From NCBI RefSeq assembly GCF_029867415.1, contig NW_026705923.1, positions 186,001-250,000 of the forward strand: a DNA stretch of 64,000 nt, in the 5' to 3' direction. The notes beneath the pieces are model-generated. The model was given only the letters and a program-made list of their open reading frames with translations. It did no database searches and was not told the origin of the DNA. The translations under genes were made by a program, and so were the position numbers. Each line of letters begins with the position of its first letter. Position 1 is the stretch's first letter. This document shows positions 24,424-35,100 of the stretch, one piece after another. Origin of the DNA: Vicia villosa. Taxonomy: Eukaryota > Streptophyta > Magnoliopsida > Fabales > Fabaceae.

Positions 24424-24640
24424 CCACATTATCCTTATTTTCTCTACACATCTAATTTATAATATTTTTAATAATTAATTAATAATATAACCAACATATA
24501 TTATTTTTCTCAACAATAATTCCAATTTATTTTCTAACTCATGGTCTTACACCCTCACCAAATAATCAAATAAACACAAAAATTATATAATATTAATAAA
24601 TAAATATATAAACAACATAACTCTAAATTGAGGTGTTACA
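24424..24640 (-). mobile_element. Possible LTR end fragment
   Basis: The AT-rich stretch ends in ATTGAGGTGTTACA. On the minus strand this is TGTAACACCTCAAT, a frequent start of plant LTRs. It sits exactly between the truncated copia A and the PMD fragment, so it probably marks another insertion or deletion end. No coding content is seen. Confidence 0.3.
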
Positions 24641-25480
24641 TGGCATACCTTAAGTATTTCATCGACTTGGAGGCAATTCATAAGTGAAACTGGAAGGGGG
24701 CGCATGTTTGGTTACTTGTACTCCAAGTTGAGCGGAGGTTCTCTTTAGGGGACAAAGAAAATGTCAGGCTCCTGCACACTGTGGACGGTAATTTTCATAG
24801 CCACTATTAAGTTAAAAACAACTTTTTCACACTTGTTGCTAATGTTTTTTCTTATTCATTTTCAGAGATAGATCATTGCCTACTTTCACGGTATACACTG
24901 ATTTGATCGTATGTTAGGGTATATTGAGGATTACCCGTGTGCTTGTTTGTATCATTCGTGCAGAGAGAATGATGTTGTGGTACCGTTCCGTGTGTATATT
25001 GACCAGACTCAACTTAATGACATCGATTGGAAGCCATACACTTATCACTGGGAGAGAATTCCATTCGACAATATTTCATTATACTCCGGATGGATGGCAT
25101 GAGGGAGTAGTATCATGTGCAGGTATCTGCCAGAGCGGTGCATGCGGCATTTTCGGTACGTGCAGATTATTCCAAGGTCCCCCTTACATGCTTCTCCTGT
25201 GACCATTGACCGCAGACATCTGGATGATATTCTGACGAATTTTGAGAGTCATCTGATACCGAAGAAGTATCAGAGTATGTCAGTCACAATTCAGTGGTCT
25301 TATGTGGACAGCTACATGACTTGGTTCCATTCGGTGTCACACCCTATCATGACACCAGATGCTCTTGGACGTCCACCTAGGTCGACTCATGAGGAGATTC
25401 TAGAGAATGAGCAAATCATGGATAACCATGCCATTGATGTGTTGTTTATTTGTCAAAACATAATGCGGATGACATGATAA
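24641..25480 (+). pseudogene. Plant mobile domain (PMD / MAIN-like) gene fragment
   Basis: Reading across frames, the translation contains RVYIDQTQLNDIDWKPYTYH, ISLYSGWMA, MCRYLPERCMRHFRYVQIIP, VDSYMTWFHSVSHPIMTPD and HEEILENEQIM, all typical of the plant mobile domain family. These proteins occur as MAIN/MAIL host genes and as captured genes in Mutator-like and other transposons. Several frame changes and stops (near 24690, 24900 and 25105) show it is broken. Upstream 24650-24730 still reads as the WKGAHVWLLVLQ part of the domain. I infer that it belonged to a transposon whose tail is at 27850-28250, because similar tail repeats flank the second PMD copy. Confidence 0.75.
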
Positions 25481-25773
25481 GGCATAGAGTTTGGACTGTT
25501 CGAGAGCGGTGGCGATGATGCATTTATGCTAGCACGTTTCATTTTTTCCGAGGTATTAAATGCCTTAGGTTTACATAGGCAGATGAGAGTCGGGGTGTTA
25601 GGATTAGGCATACTCGGTAGATTAGGCATATGGTTGAATTTTGGGATGTTTTTGTATATTTTCCCATACTTCGAGAACAATTTTTGTATTATGATTGTCT
25701 TTCTTTTTAATTAAAGCATTACTTTGTTCTATGATATTCGTGTTTATTAATCTTTGAAACTAATAATGGCAAT
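25481..25773. other. Tail of the PMD gene and AT-rich DNA
   Basis: This stretch holds the decayed 3' part of the PMD sequence and short open frames with no recognisable product. It ends in GCAAT at 25769-25773, the left target duplication of the next element. Confidence 0.4.
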
Positions 25774-25940
25774 TGTTGATATTTGTAAATATAGTGTTAA
25801 GAATATTCGTATATAGAATAGTCCCACATCGACTATATTATGTAATTAGCTGTAATCTCTCTATATATAATAAAGTCTCCGTAGTGCTTTACAAGACACA
25901 CAGTTTATTCAAATGCCTCTTAGTCTTTCGTATCTTAACA
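25774..25940 (+). repeat. 5' LTR of copia B
   Basis: The 167-bp LTR has TG...CA ends and contains TATATATAATAAAG, which may serve as TATA box or poly(A) signal. It joins the primer site TGGTATCAGAGC with no spacer. Confidence 0.88.
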
Positions 25941-26054
25941 TGGTATCAGAGCGTCGTTTAAGATCCGGTGAGCCACCTTCTATGATTTTCGCTATCGGGC
26001 CACCCACCATTTATTTCCATGCTCCAGTTGTCTAGTCCTGGGCGTGAGGGCGTG

Positions 26055-26173
26055 TGTTAAGAGTCCCACATCAGACAATATATGGCCTGAACATGTCCTT
26101 ATAAGTGGGGGCAATCCTCACCCTACAAGCCGATTTTATAGGGTTGAGTTAGGCCCAACCACACTTCTTAACA
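26055..26173 (+). repeat. TRIM LTR embedded in copia B
   Basis: This 119-bp repeat starts TGTTAAGAGTCCCACATC and ends CACTTCTTAACA. It is the same family as the two LTRs of the TRIM at 35027-35377, which lies in the opposite orientation. It is followed by a primer-site-like TAGTATCAGAGCC, so here it sits in the position of a 5' LTR. Confidence 0.85.
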
Positions 26174-26244
26174 TAGTATCAGAGCCTGGTTCCGATCCAG
26201 GGACATGTGGGTTATGGGCCCACCACGCTTCCGCTGCGCCCTGG

Positions 26245-27670
26245 GAAATTGTTAGTAGGTTGTCGTTGGCTTTACACAGTGAAGGTTGGTCCAGATGGTA
26301 AGATTGATCGTTTTAAAGCTCGTTTGGTAGCCAAAGGATACACTCAGATTTTTGGGTTGGATTATAGTGATACTTTCTCGCCTGTAGCCAAGATGGCATC
26401 TGTTCGACTTCTTCTAGCCATTGCAGCCATTCGACATTGGCCTCTTCATCAACTTGACATCAAAAATGCCTTTTTACATGGTGATCTTGAAGAGGAAGTA
26501 TATATGGAGCAACCACCTGGGTTTGTTGCTCAGGGGGAGTCCTCACAAATGGTTTGTAGGCTACACAGGTCTCTTTATGGTCTTAAACAGTCTCCGAGAG
26601 CTTGGTTTGGCAGATTCAGCACTGTAGTACAACAGTTTAGTATGGTCCGTAGTGAAGCTGATCACTCTGTGTTTTATCGTCACTCTGCCCAAGGGTGTAT
26701 CTATCTTATTGTATATGTGGATGATATTGTGATAACTGGCAGTGATCATTAAGGAATACTCCAGTTGAAACAACATATCTCGAATCAATTTCAAACAAAA
26801 GATCTTGGTAAACTCCGCTATTTCTTGGGAATTAAGGTGGCCCAATCTAAAGATGGCTTGGTGATATCCCAGCGGAAATATGCTATGGATATTTTGCAAG
26901 AAACAGGGTTGTTGAACGCTAAACCAGCTGATACTCCTATGGATCCAAGTGTCAAATTGCTACCCAATCAGGGGGAGCCTCTATCTGATCCAGGAAGGTA
27001 TAGGAGATTGGTTGGAAAGTTGAATTATCTCACGGTCACTCGTCCGGACATCTCTTTTGCAGTTAGTGTGGTAAGCCAGTTCTTAAATTCTCCTTGCCAA
27101 GAACACATGGATGATGTTGTCCGGATTCTAAGATACATCAAGTGTGCTCCAGGAAAAGGTCTCGTGTATGAAGATAAAGGACATACTCAGATAGTTGGAT
27201 ACTCTGATGCTGATTGGGCAGGGTCACCCATTGATAGACGATCCACTTCTGGGTATTGTGTACTTGTTGGAGGAAACCTTATATCCTGGAAAAGTAAGAA
27301 ACAAAATGTAGTTGCAAGATCAAGTGCCGAGGCAGAGTATAGAGCCATGGCAATGGCAACATGCGAACTCATTTGGTTAAAACAGTTACTCAAAGAACTT
27401 CAAATTGAAGAAGCAAGATCAATGACACTTATTTGTGATAATCAAGCTGCATTGCACATTGCTTCAAATCCAGTCTTCCATGAAAGAACCAAACATATTG
27501 AGATAGACTGTCACTTTGTCAGAGAGAAGATTGAATCAGGCGAAATTGTTACAAGTTTTGTCAACTCCAATGATCAATTAGCAGATGTGTTTACAAAATC
27601 CCTGCGAAGTCCCAGAACTAATTATATATGTGGCAAGCTTGGTGCATTTGACTTATATGCTCAAGCTTGA
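26245..27670 (+). pseudogene. Copia B reverse transcriptase-RNase H, one stop codon
   Basis: The frame shows FKARLVAKGYTQ, LDIKNAFLHGDLEEEVYMEQ, SLYGLKQSPRAWF, YLIVYVDDIVITG (catalytic YVDD), then a TAA at about 26750. It reopens at 26765 with KDLGKLRYFLGIKVA, SDADWAGSPIDRRSTSGYC, SSAEAEYRAMA, CDNQAALHIASNPVFHERTK and DVFTKSL, ending at a natural stop at 27670. Apart from the single stop the RT-RNase H is unbroken, which is notable because gag, protease and integrase are missing. It ends just before the polypurine tract. Confidence 0.9.
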
Positions 27671-27677
27671 GGGGGAG

Positions 27678-27844
27678 TGTTGATATTTGTAAATATAGTG
27701 TTAAGAATATTCGTATATAGAATAGTCCCGCATCGACTATATTATGTAATTAGCTGTAATCTCTCTATATATAATAAAGTCTCCGTAGTGCTTTACAAGA
27801 CACACGGTTTATTCAAATGCCTCTTAGTCTTTCGTATCTTAACA
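27678..27844 (+). repeat. 3' LTR of copia B
   Basis: This copy is preceded by the polypurine tract GAGGGGGAG and followed by GCAAT. It is a near-perfect copy of the 5' LTR. Confidence 0.88.
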
Positions 27845-27849
27845 GCAAT

Positions 27850-28250
27850 ATTAATCAAATTAAAATTACTTTACATTGAAAAAATTACATACTCAATACA
27901 ATGTTTCTTCCGCACAAGAAACATGCAGGAAAAAATTCGAAGATGTATCTCCGAATTTACTCCACAAATATTCGCAGATGCATCTCTGAATTATTATTTT
28001 TTTAAATGGGGTGGCTATTTGGTTTACTAACAAAGAAATATGACTTCGGATATGTATCTTCGAATTAACCTCGTAAAATTCAGAGTTGCATCTCCGAACT
28101 AAATTTTGTTTAAAATGGTATTTAGTGCTTTCGAAAATATATCTTCGGATAAGCCCAAAAACATTTTGAAATTTTCAGAAGTAATACTCCATTTCATAAA
28201 GGTACAAAGAGAAATTTTCAAAGACCACACTTTTAAAAAACAAAAAGAGC
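27850..28250. repeat. Repeats of the GATGCATCTCCGAA type
   Basis: Degenerate copies of the short palindromic word (TTCGGAGATGCATCTCCGAA and variants) recur near 27940, 27975, 28045, 28090 and 28145. The same word recurs at 41030-41140 and 43480-44105, on both sides of the second PMD remnant. I infer that these are subterminal repeats of the PMD-carrying transposon family. No gene is visible. Confidence 0.5.
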
Positions 28251-28497
28251 AAACATAAAAAAAAAAAATTAATGCAATTTTAGTCCTTCTATTTTAATTT
28301 TTTTTAGCTTTTTATTCCACAATTTCAAAACTCACATTTAGATCCCTCTATTTTACATTTCTTAGGATTTCATTGATAATAATTATTTTTTAAGAATAAT
28401 GAGATGGTAATGATGACTATGATACAAAATTATAAACTTATTAATTAATATTTAGAATATTATTTAATATTATTTTGAATAATTATAAGAGAAAATG

Positions 28498-28662
28498 GGT
28501 GATGCACTGACAGTGTAAAAAAGTTTTACACTGTCAACCAATCACGACTTTGTTAAGCACCAAGTCATACTTTAAATCTTAAATTACTGATATGATGTGG
28601 CAAAATAAAATGTTTCTATTGGATGACAGTGTAAAGATTTTTTACACTGTCAGTGCACTACC
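28498..28662. mobile_element. MITE, family with GCACTGACAGTGTAAAA ends
   Basis: Terminal inverted repeats GGTGATGCACTGACAGTGTA and GGTAGTGCACTGACAGTGT (reverse complement of the right end) enclose about 165 bp. Each end is itself a small hairpin (GACAGTGTAAAA against TTTTACACTGTC). A related copy lies at 60685-60846. It lies about 440 bases beyond the TPLATE stop codon. Confidence 0.75.
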
Positions 28663-28733
28663 TTTTAACTCTAATTATAATTAAAAAAAAATCAAAATCA
28701 AAATTAGATTGTAATATTTTTTATAAACCAACT

Positions 28734-28835
28734 CACTAGTTATGGAGGCAGGGACATGAGATACTGGAGGGGCGGATTCGAACAAGCAACACCCAACTTA
28801 TGGGTCTTTAAAAGATGAATTCAACCACTAGTTAT
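28734..28835 (-). mobile_element. Possible tRNA-derived SINE-like copy
   Basis: The minus strand contains an A-box-like CTAGTGGTTGAATTC and, about 50 bases on, a B-box-like TTGTTCGAATCCG, as in the head of a tRNA-derived SINE. The direct repeat CACTAGTTAT occurs at 28734-28743 and 28826-28835. There is no intact tRNA cloverleaf, so I do not call a tRNA gene. Confidence 0.4.
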
Positions 28836-29100
28836 TTGACAGAAAAATTAAAACATAAAATAATATATCAAAACCCAGTACATGTACAAAGCGCTTTCCT
28901 GAAAAAACGGAAAAGGGAATAATACAAAGAATACACTCAAGTTTCTAGGGAAAATTCCGGTTTCTATCTAATTTCTATATGTAAAATAAGATAAAAGGAT
29001 TACAAAGAATATTCACTCATTCCTTTCTCAAAGCCCCCAAAACAAAACAAACAAAACAATATAATAACATGGCAAATCAATACAGAAAATGGAAAAATAG

Positions 29101-32100
29101 TTAGTTAACTTCGGTGCTCCTATCCTTACAGAGCATATGCCACTCTTGCAGTACTGCTGCTTGAAGAGCTTGATGTTCAGCCTCTTCAGCAGTTAATTTG
29201 GATAGTGTTGAAGGTCCCTTCTTTTTGTCATCTTCATCCCCATCCTTCTTTTTGTCTTTATCCTCTTCTTCTTCATCTTCCTCATCATCGGATTTTGGAG
29301 TCTTGGGTCGTGGTTGGGCTGCCTTCAACAAGGCTATCCTTTCCATTGATATGCGCAGTCTCTCTGCTGCAGTTGATTTCACCTCATCTTCAGGCATATA
29401 TTCCACCCCACCATCAGTAAGGTCATCCAACCAACCCTGAAGATCTGATCCAATCTCCTTAGTAATGGATGCATCAGATGCTCGTACCACAAACTTACAC
29501 ATCATGGTTGTCGTCTCATCACCCAAATCCACATTTCTACTCACCTCACTTGCACCAAAAATCATCAACCCCAAGAAGCCGCCATGCCATGTTTTAGCAG
29601 CATAACACAACTGTTCCAAAATAGGACAGAGGAAAAGGGTCAGCAAATTCACATGACAAAGTGCATATAATCCCTATTTTGTCTATTACTTTTTATCCTA
29701 TTTTATGTCTGTCAATTTTCTCTAGATTAAGGTACATATTCAATGTTTCAGAAAATATAAGTAAGAACCGTTAACACATTGAATAGTTATTAGTGACACA
29801 GCTAAATTTTAAGAGGACTGCATTTCGAAGAACTTTTTTATAGCTTATCTGGGCTTTTTATTAGATATGCACTAGTGTGAGTGTTTGGGAGAGCTTATGA
29901 AAATTGCTTATTTAAGAAAATAGCTTATGAATTACGGAATGTTTATGTGTTGTTTTAAGTTTTTCTTATTAAGTCATGCATAATATAGCTTATGAAAACA
30001 ACTTACAATTTAGAAAACAGTTCAACCACACTCTTTGATTATACAAATAGTTAATCTATAAGTGCTTTATGATAAGACTTACTCAATAAAGTGAATAAAC
30101 ATGTAAGTAAACTGTTTGGCTAAATGCACCTTAGGCAAATCCATGAATGGTACAAAAAAAAATTTAATTATTTCAAACAGAAAAGCATGATAAGGGGGGA
30201 AATTTTAAGATAGCAAATCCAGACCTGAAAACCTGCCACTGTACGGATAATATGTGAACAAACTTTGTGGAATGGCTTGGTAGACAAGGACTTCAGACCA
30301 CTCAGGAAAGGAGATGCACCATACTGCCGGGCTGCAGTAGCTTGAAAGCCACTCCCTTCATATGTATATGTACCAGTGTATTCTACAATAGCTGGCAAAC
30401 TGGGCCACAGTCGGAAAAACTCAACTGGTGATATTTGGTGTGGTAAAAGAAGCTCCGTCAATGGAATTTTATAAGGTTGACATCTCAAAATCACGGGTTC
30501 ACCTAACTCAGGCCTTAAGCTTCTCTTCTGTCTCATGACTTGAGGGTCCTCCTCAGCATAGTCACCTTCATAGTCTCCAACAGCACCACTACCATAGAAT
30601 GGGTAATACAACACTTGAACCCAAAGGGCACATCTTTCAAAGTGGGAAACACCTACTGTCACACTGCACAGCACTGGATCCTGAAAAGGTAACATCATCC
30701 CCATGAATTTGGATCAAGAAGCAATTACAAATCAAAGAATAGTATAGGATTATTGTACAAAGAGACAATGCAAACCTTGACCCATAGAAGTGTTTAAAAT
30801 TAATAATTAGCACAGAATTTAAAATAACTCAGCATTATTTACATACTGTCAAGTTCTACACTCTAAATTATCAGGTAACATCACCTTAAAGGCTGCAAGG
30901 ATATAACAAAAGAAGGGAGACAATTATCACAAAATGGCGACTTCAGACTTATGTTCATGGTCAGCATTAAAACCAAGTTCGGTGGGGGACAGAATCAACT
31001 TTAGACTAAGAACTACAAAAGGAAGGAAAAAACAACTACAGGTAAGATAGAAATCCTCAAAAATAAAAACTTAAGAGCTACTACTACAAGAATGGGTGTC
31101 ATTTTCATTTGGTGTTGATTCTTGCTTTACCGTATTGTTTACTTATTTAAATTTGTGATCCATTCCTTTCTTTTTTAGACCTCTTCAAACTTAGAAATAG
31201 TTGGGAGTAAATTTATGTCGAATCTGGTAGGAACCCTAGAACAGAATAGTTTGTTAAGTGAGAAAGATTACAAGTGTTTTCCCCTTGATAGGAACCCAAG
31301 ATCAAAACAGTTTAAAGTAAGTGTATTATTTACTAAACCAAAAAGATCAAATGAGTTTGCCCTTATACTTCAGGATGCCAATATAGCCCCCTCTCCATGA
31401 CACTATCTCCCTATATTTCTTTCCACACTCGGTAAGAATATTTCACAACCATCCACCACTAAAAGTGTCTGTTTTAGAATCCAACCCCACTGTCCTTCAA
31501 CATGTCTGATAGTTTACAATTGATCACCATAGATTTGAATAAATCCTTTGCCTAAAAAATTGGCATCTTTTTCTTGAGATATGCATTAAGTTAAAAGCAA
31601 TCCCACATTCATAACTCCAACAAAACACAAGGAGCTGATTATTTACACAATAAATTAAGCAAATTAGAAAAAAAATTCTAAAGATTAGGACAACTTAACA
31701 TATAAATGTAAACAAGTTGTTCAGTGACTACACATATTTTGCTTTGCCTTTAGTTAACTTTTTCAAATATAGAATTAGCCGACTGTAAACTTCTAGCGAA
31801 TCCAAATTAATAATACTGCAAATATTTTACATGTGTCACTAAACAGACCACTTTGCAACAATAACTAAGCCCTATGCCACTTGGGGTATGATATTATCTC
31901 CAATTTTCACTTATAAGATAGAAACACTTCTCCTTTTGCTAAACTTACATTCCATCATTGTTGTCGATGACGGTCCATGGCAGAGCCAAAACCCCTCCAT
32001 ACCAACCACTTTGCTGGGCCATTATAGTGGATTATGGCGGAAAAACCCGCAATATCGGCCGATATTTACCATTAGAGCGACCCCAAAAACCGCCATGGCC

Positions 32101-35100
32101 GATATTCTCCAAGCTCTCATTTATTCCTCCCTCGACTCTCCAAGTAAGACTATATCTTCTGCAAAAATCAAACATCTCGGTGCTACCTATTGGATGTGCT
32201 CCGTAAGAACAACCAAACTAAGTAAAAAGGTAAGAGCTGGGGTTGAACCTTGATGCAATCCTATTGTTATGGGAAAATCATCCGGCTCTCCACTGTGCCC
32301 TCATACTAGTTGAGAGACCACCTCACACATATCAAGAATAGCCCGAATATAGGCAATCCTATCCCCTTTCTTCTCTAGGGCTTTCCATAACATCTCTATA
32401 AGCACTCTATCGTACGCCCTTTTCAAATCAATGAAAATTAAATGTAAGTAAATCTGGTTGATCCATCTGAGACCATACGTCGTAGTACATTTTTGTATGT
32501 TTACCATGTTAATTTTTCTACATCCTTCTCATACTTTTTTCATCAATCAATTAACTAAAATATAGTTAGAAGTAAGTTTCTAGTGAATTCAACTAAATAA
32601 ATGTTCTAGAGGTGTCAGAAGTCGGCGTGCCTAATTAGCCTGGAAAAAATATTGGGCCAGGCCAAGTTTTTTCATTGGTCAAAAAAATGGGGCAGGCGCA
32701 GGCTACACTTACTTTAATTAAAAAAGAATCAAAATAGGTCGAACTCATAAGGTCAACGTGTTTGACACCTCAGTCTGAATCCAATCTAGGCAGACAGACA
32801 CATCCCTCAAAACTTTCTAGACATGTAAAACAAAAGGAGAGAGAATAGCCAAGAATATGCAAATGCAAAATAGCCATCTCAAACTGGAATGAGATAAGCA
32901 ATTTAGAGGAGAAGCAACCTGTGAAACAAGATTACGCAACTGCCGCACTGCTTGAGAAGAACCATCCATATAATATAATGCACCGGATAAACCCACTCGT
33001 ACATCCACCCGATTTAATTCGAGCTCGGTTAAATTTAAGACCTGAAACATTTTTAATTTAAAGTAAATGAGAAAGATTTTAACTTCCATTAGATAAAACC
33101 TGTGCAAAAAACAAACAATATCCTTGTCCATGATATTTATAATTTAAAAATGGAACTATTGAGTAATTCTAGAAAACATTGTGGTCTCTTATCAACAGAT
33201 TATAGAAAAATAACCAGGGAACAAGTAAATAACATCATTATTTCTTCTAAGAAGTTTTGAATATAGGAAGCTGCTGCATGCCTAAATGGAATAATTTACA
33301 GCTTTTTTTTTTAAGTTGTAATTTTTTTACTGGAATACTACTTACACACTAATGCAACTTTCTTACTAATATACTGGAACAGAGCTTCCAAAAAATAACA
33401 AGATTGTATTGTTAAATATGTTATGTACTTCCACTAAACAAGAACAATTTTTCAGTGTATATCTGAAAACAAAAGATACAATGGTTCGTCACATTTTTTT
33501 AGGTAAAAATTAATCTACTAAGCTTAACATCAAGTTTCATCTGAGCTTTCACAGGGAAATATAAAAACCATTGCAAAAATAAAAGTACAGCCTGCTTAAA
33601 TGTATAAGGAACCCTAAAAATTGAAAAAGAAAGGTATAATTGAGGGTTTGACCTTTAAATGCAGAGTTATCCTCCCATCACTTGAATCTGCTAAATGATA
33701 ACCTTCAACATAGCAAGGATCACTGCTTCCAGTTAAAGTATTTGCAGTAGGAGGAACCTTAAGTGAAGTAGAATCAACTCCTTTGGTAAGCAAAAGGGTA
33801 AGTTCACTGGGGTCAGGTCTCCATAGCTCTAAAATAGCTTTGTGAACCAATCCTTCCAACTTCCTGTCCTGAGCAGCAGATGCTTCATAAAACTGAACAG
33901 TTAATTTGTGGTGGCTAAATGGGTAATCCCCTCTGGCTGCTGTAACACCAGCCCACCTGGGGAAAGGGTAATAATAATGATAAGAGACATAATAGCAATA
34001 GTAGTGATTAGATTTATGATTTAGTATAATAAAGGCCATAGAACATTGTTAATATTAAAAATGACCAATAAGCACAAACTCAAGTAACAAGCAAGGAATA
34101 AAACAGCAAGAAGCTTTTCTACAACCAGCACCATTACAACTAAAATTTTACAATGATAATAAACTAGATTTTTAAGGAAAAGATCACATAAAAGGAAAAA
34201 GAAAGAGTGAACTGAGGAAACACAGAAATGAATAAAGATCGGTGACAGTGTGAATAGCTGGATTGATGATGCCGGCAGTAATGTACATTCAGAATATTCG
34301 CACCTACTATCAGGATGACCTGAAGCATATTTGATTCTTTGCAATATCAAACGGCACTGGTGCTTGCTGACAGAATCAGCCAAAGCATTGGTCCTAAACT
34401 CTTCAAGCTCCTTAGTAAGTAACTGTCCAGCTCTAGGATGGCGTGATCCCAGTCTTTGAGCAGATATAAGAACTGCCTGTACATCTTGAACTCTATTTGT
34501 TGTATCTGCAGTTGAATCAACATTGAAAAGAACCTTATGAATATTGGATACAATGACATTAAGAGGATCATCGGGGTCATCTGCTAGGAGTGGATCCAAT
34601 CCTTCTATATCTATGTGCTCTGCAATAGCCCATATAAGGCGGGCCAATATTCTTGGTGTATTGACCTGTTACATTCACAGCCATTAATATGCAATTGAAG
34701 TCCAGAAAACACCTATATGTGATTATGCACAACATGAGTAAAAAAGTTCAAGTGTTTGAGGAAACTCAAGTTACTTAAAATTGATTTATAAAAAGAACAA
34801 ATGTATAAGGGGCAAGGAATAAAAATTTAATAATTACAATGGACATTTTACATTAATTGTCACAATATGTGAAGAAACTTATCCTCTTCTAACAAAAACG
34901 AAAGAGAAATTTTCTTTGGTATATCATAAATGTAGTTGCATAATAAATAATTTTGCTCAGAAAAACAACTTGCTAGTCCAAACATGTCCTAAAGGTTTTA
35001 TACAAAATTTAAAATATACTTCCTCCTGTTAAGAAATGTGGTTGGGCCTAACTCATCCCTACAAAACCGGCTAGTAGGGTGAGGATTGCCCCCACTTATA

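Larger units (their letters stand above)
25774..27844 (+). mobile_element. Chimeric copia element ('copia B') with TRIM sequence in place of gag-integrase
   Basis: Identical-length 167-bp LTRs (25774-25940, 27678-27844; two differences seen: 25802-region c/t-type changes and an a/g change) start TGTTGATATTTG and end CTTAACA. The target duplication GCAAT flanks the unit. Directly after the 5' LTR come a TGGTATCAGAGC primer site and about 114 bp matching the internal region of the TRIM at 35027. A 119-bp TRIM LTR (26055-26173) follows, then a second primer-site-like TAGTATCAGAGCC, and then copia pol from RT to the polypurine tract GAGGGGGAG. Gag, protease and integrase are absent. The shared target duplication shows that the mosaic inserted as a single unit. 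Confidence 0.85.

Noticed and set aside
25774..27844. Ordinary nested insertion of a TRIM into copia B
   Set aside because: No TRIM 5' LTR or target duplication is present at 25941; the TRIM internal region abuts the copia LTR directly, so a chimera fits better.
28734..28835. tRNA gene
   Set aside because: A- and B-box-like words exist but no cloverleaf or acceptor stem forms; SINE-like at best.
29198..29440. Ser-rich frame on the + strand
   Set aside because: Antisense shadow of the acidic tail of TPLATE exon 7.
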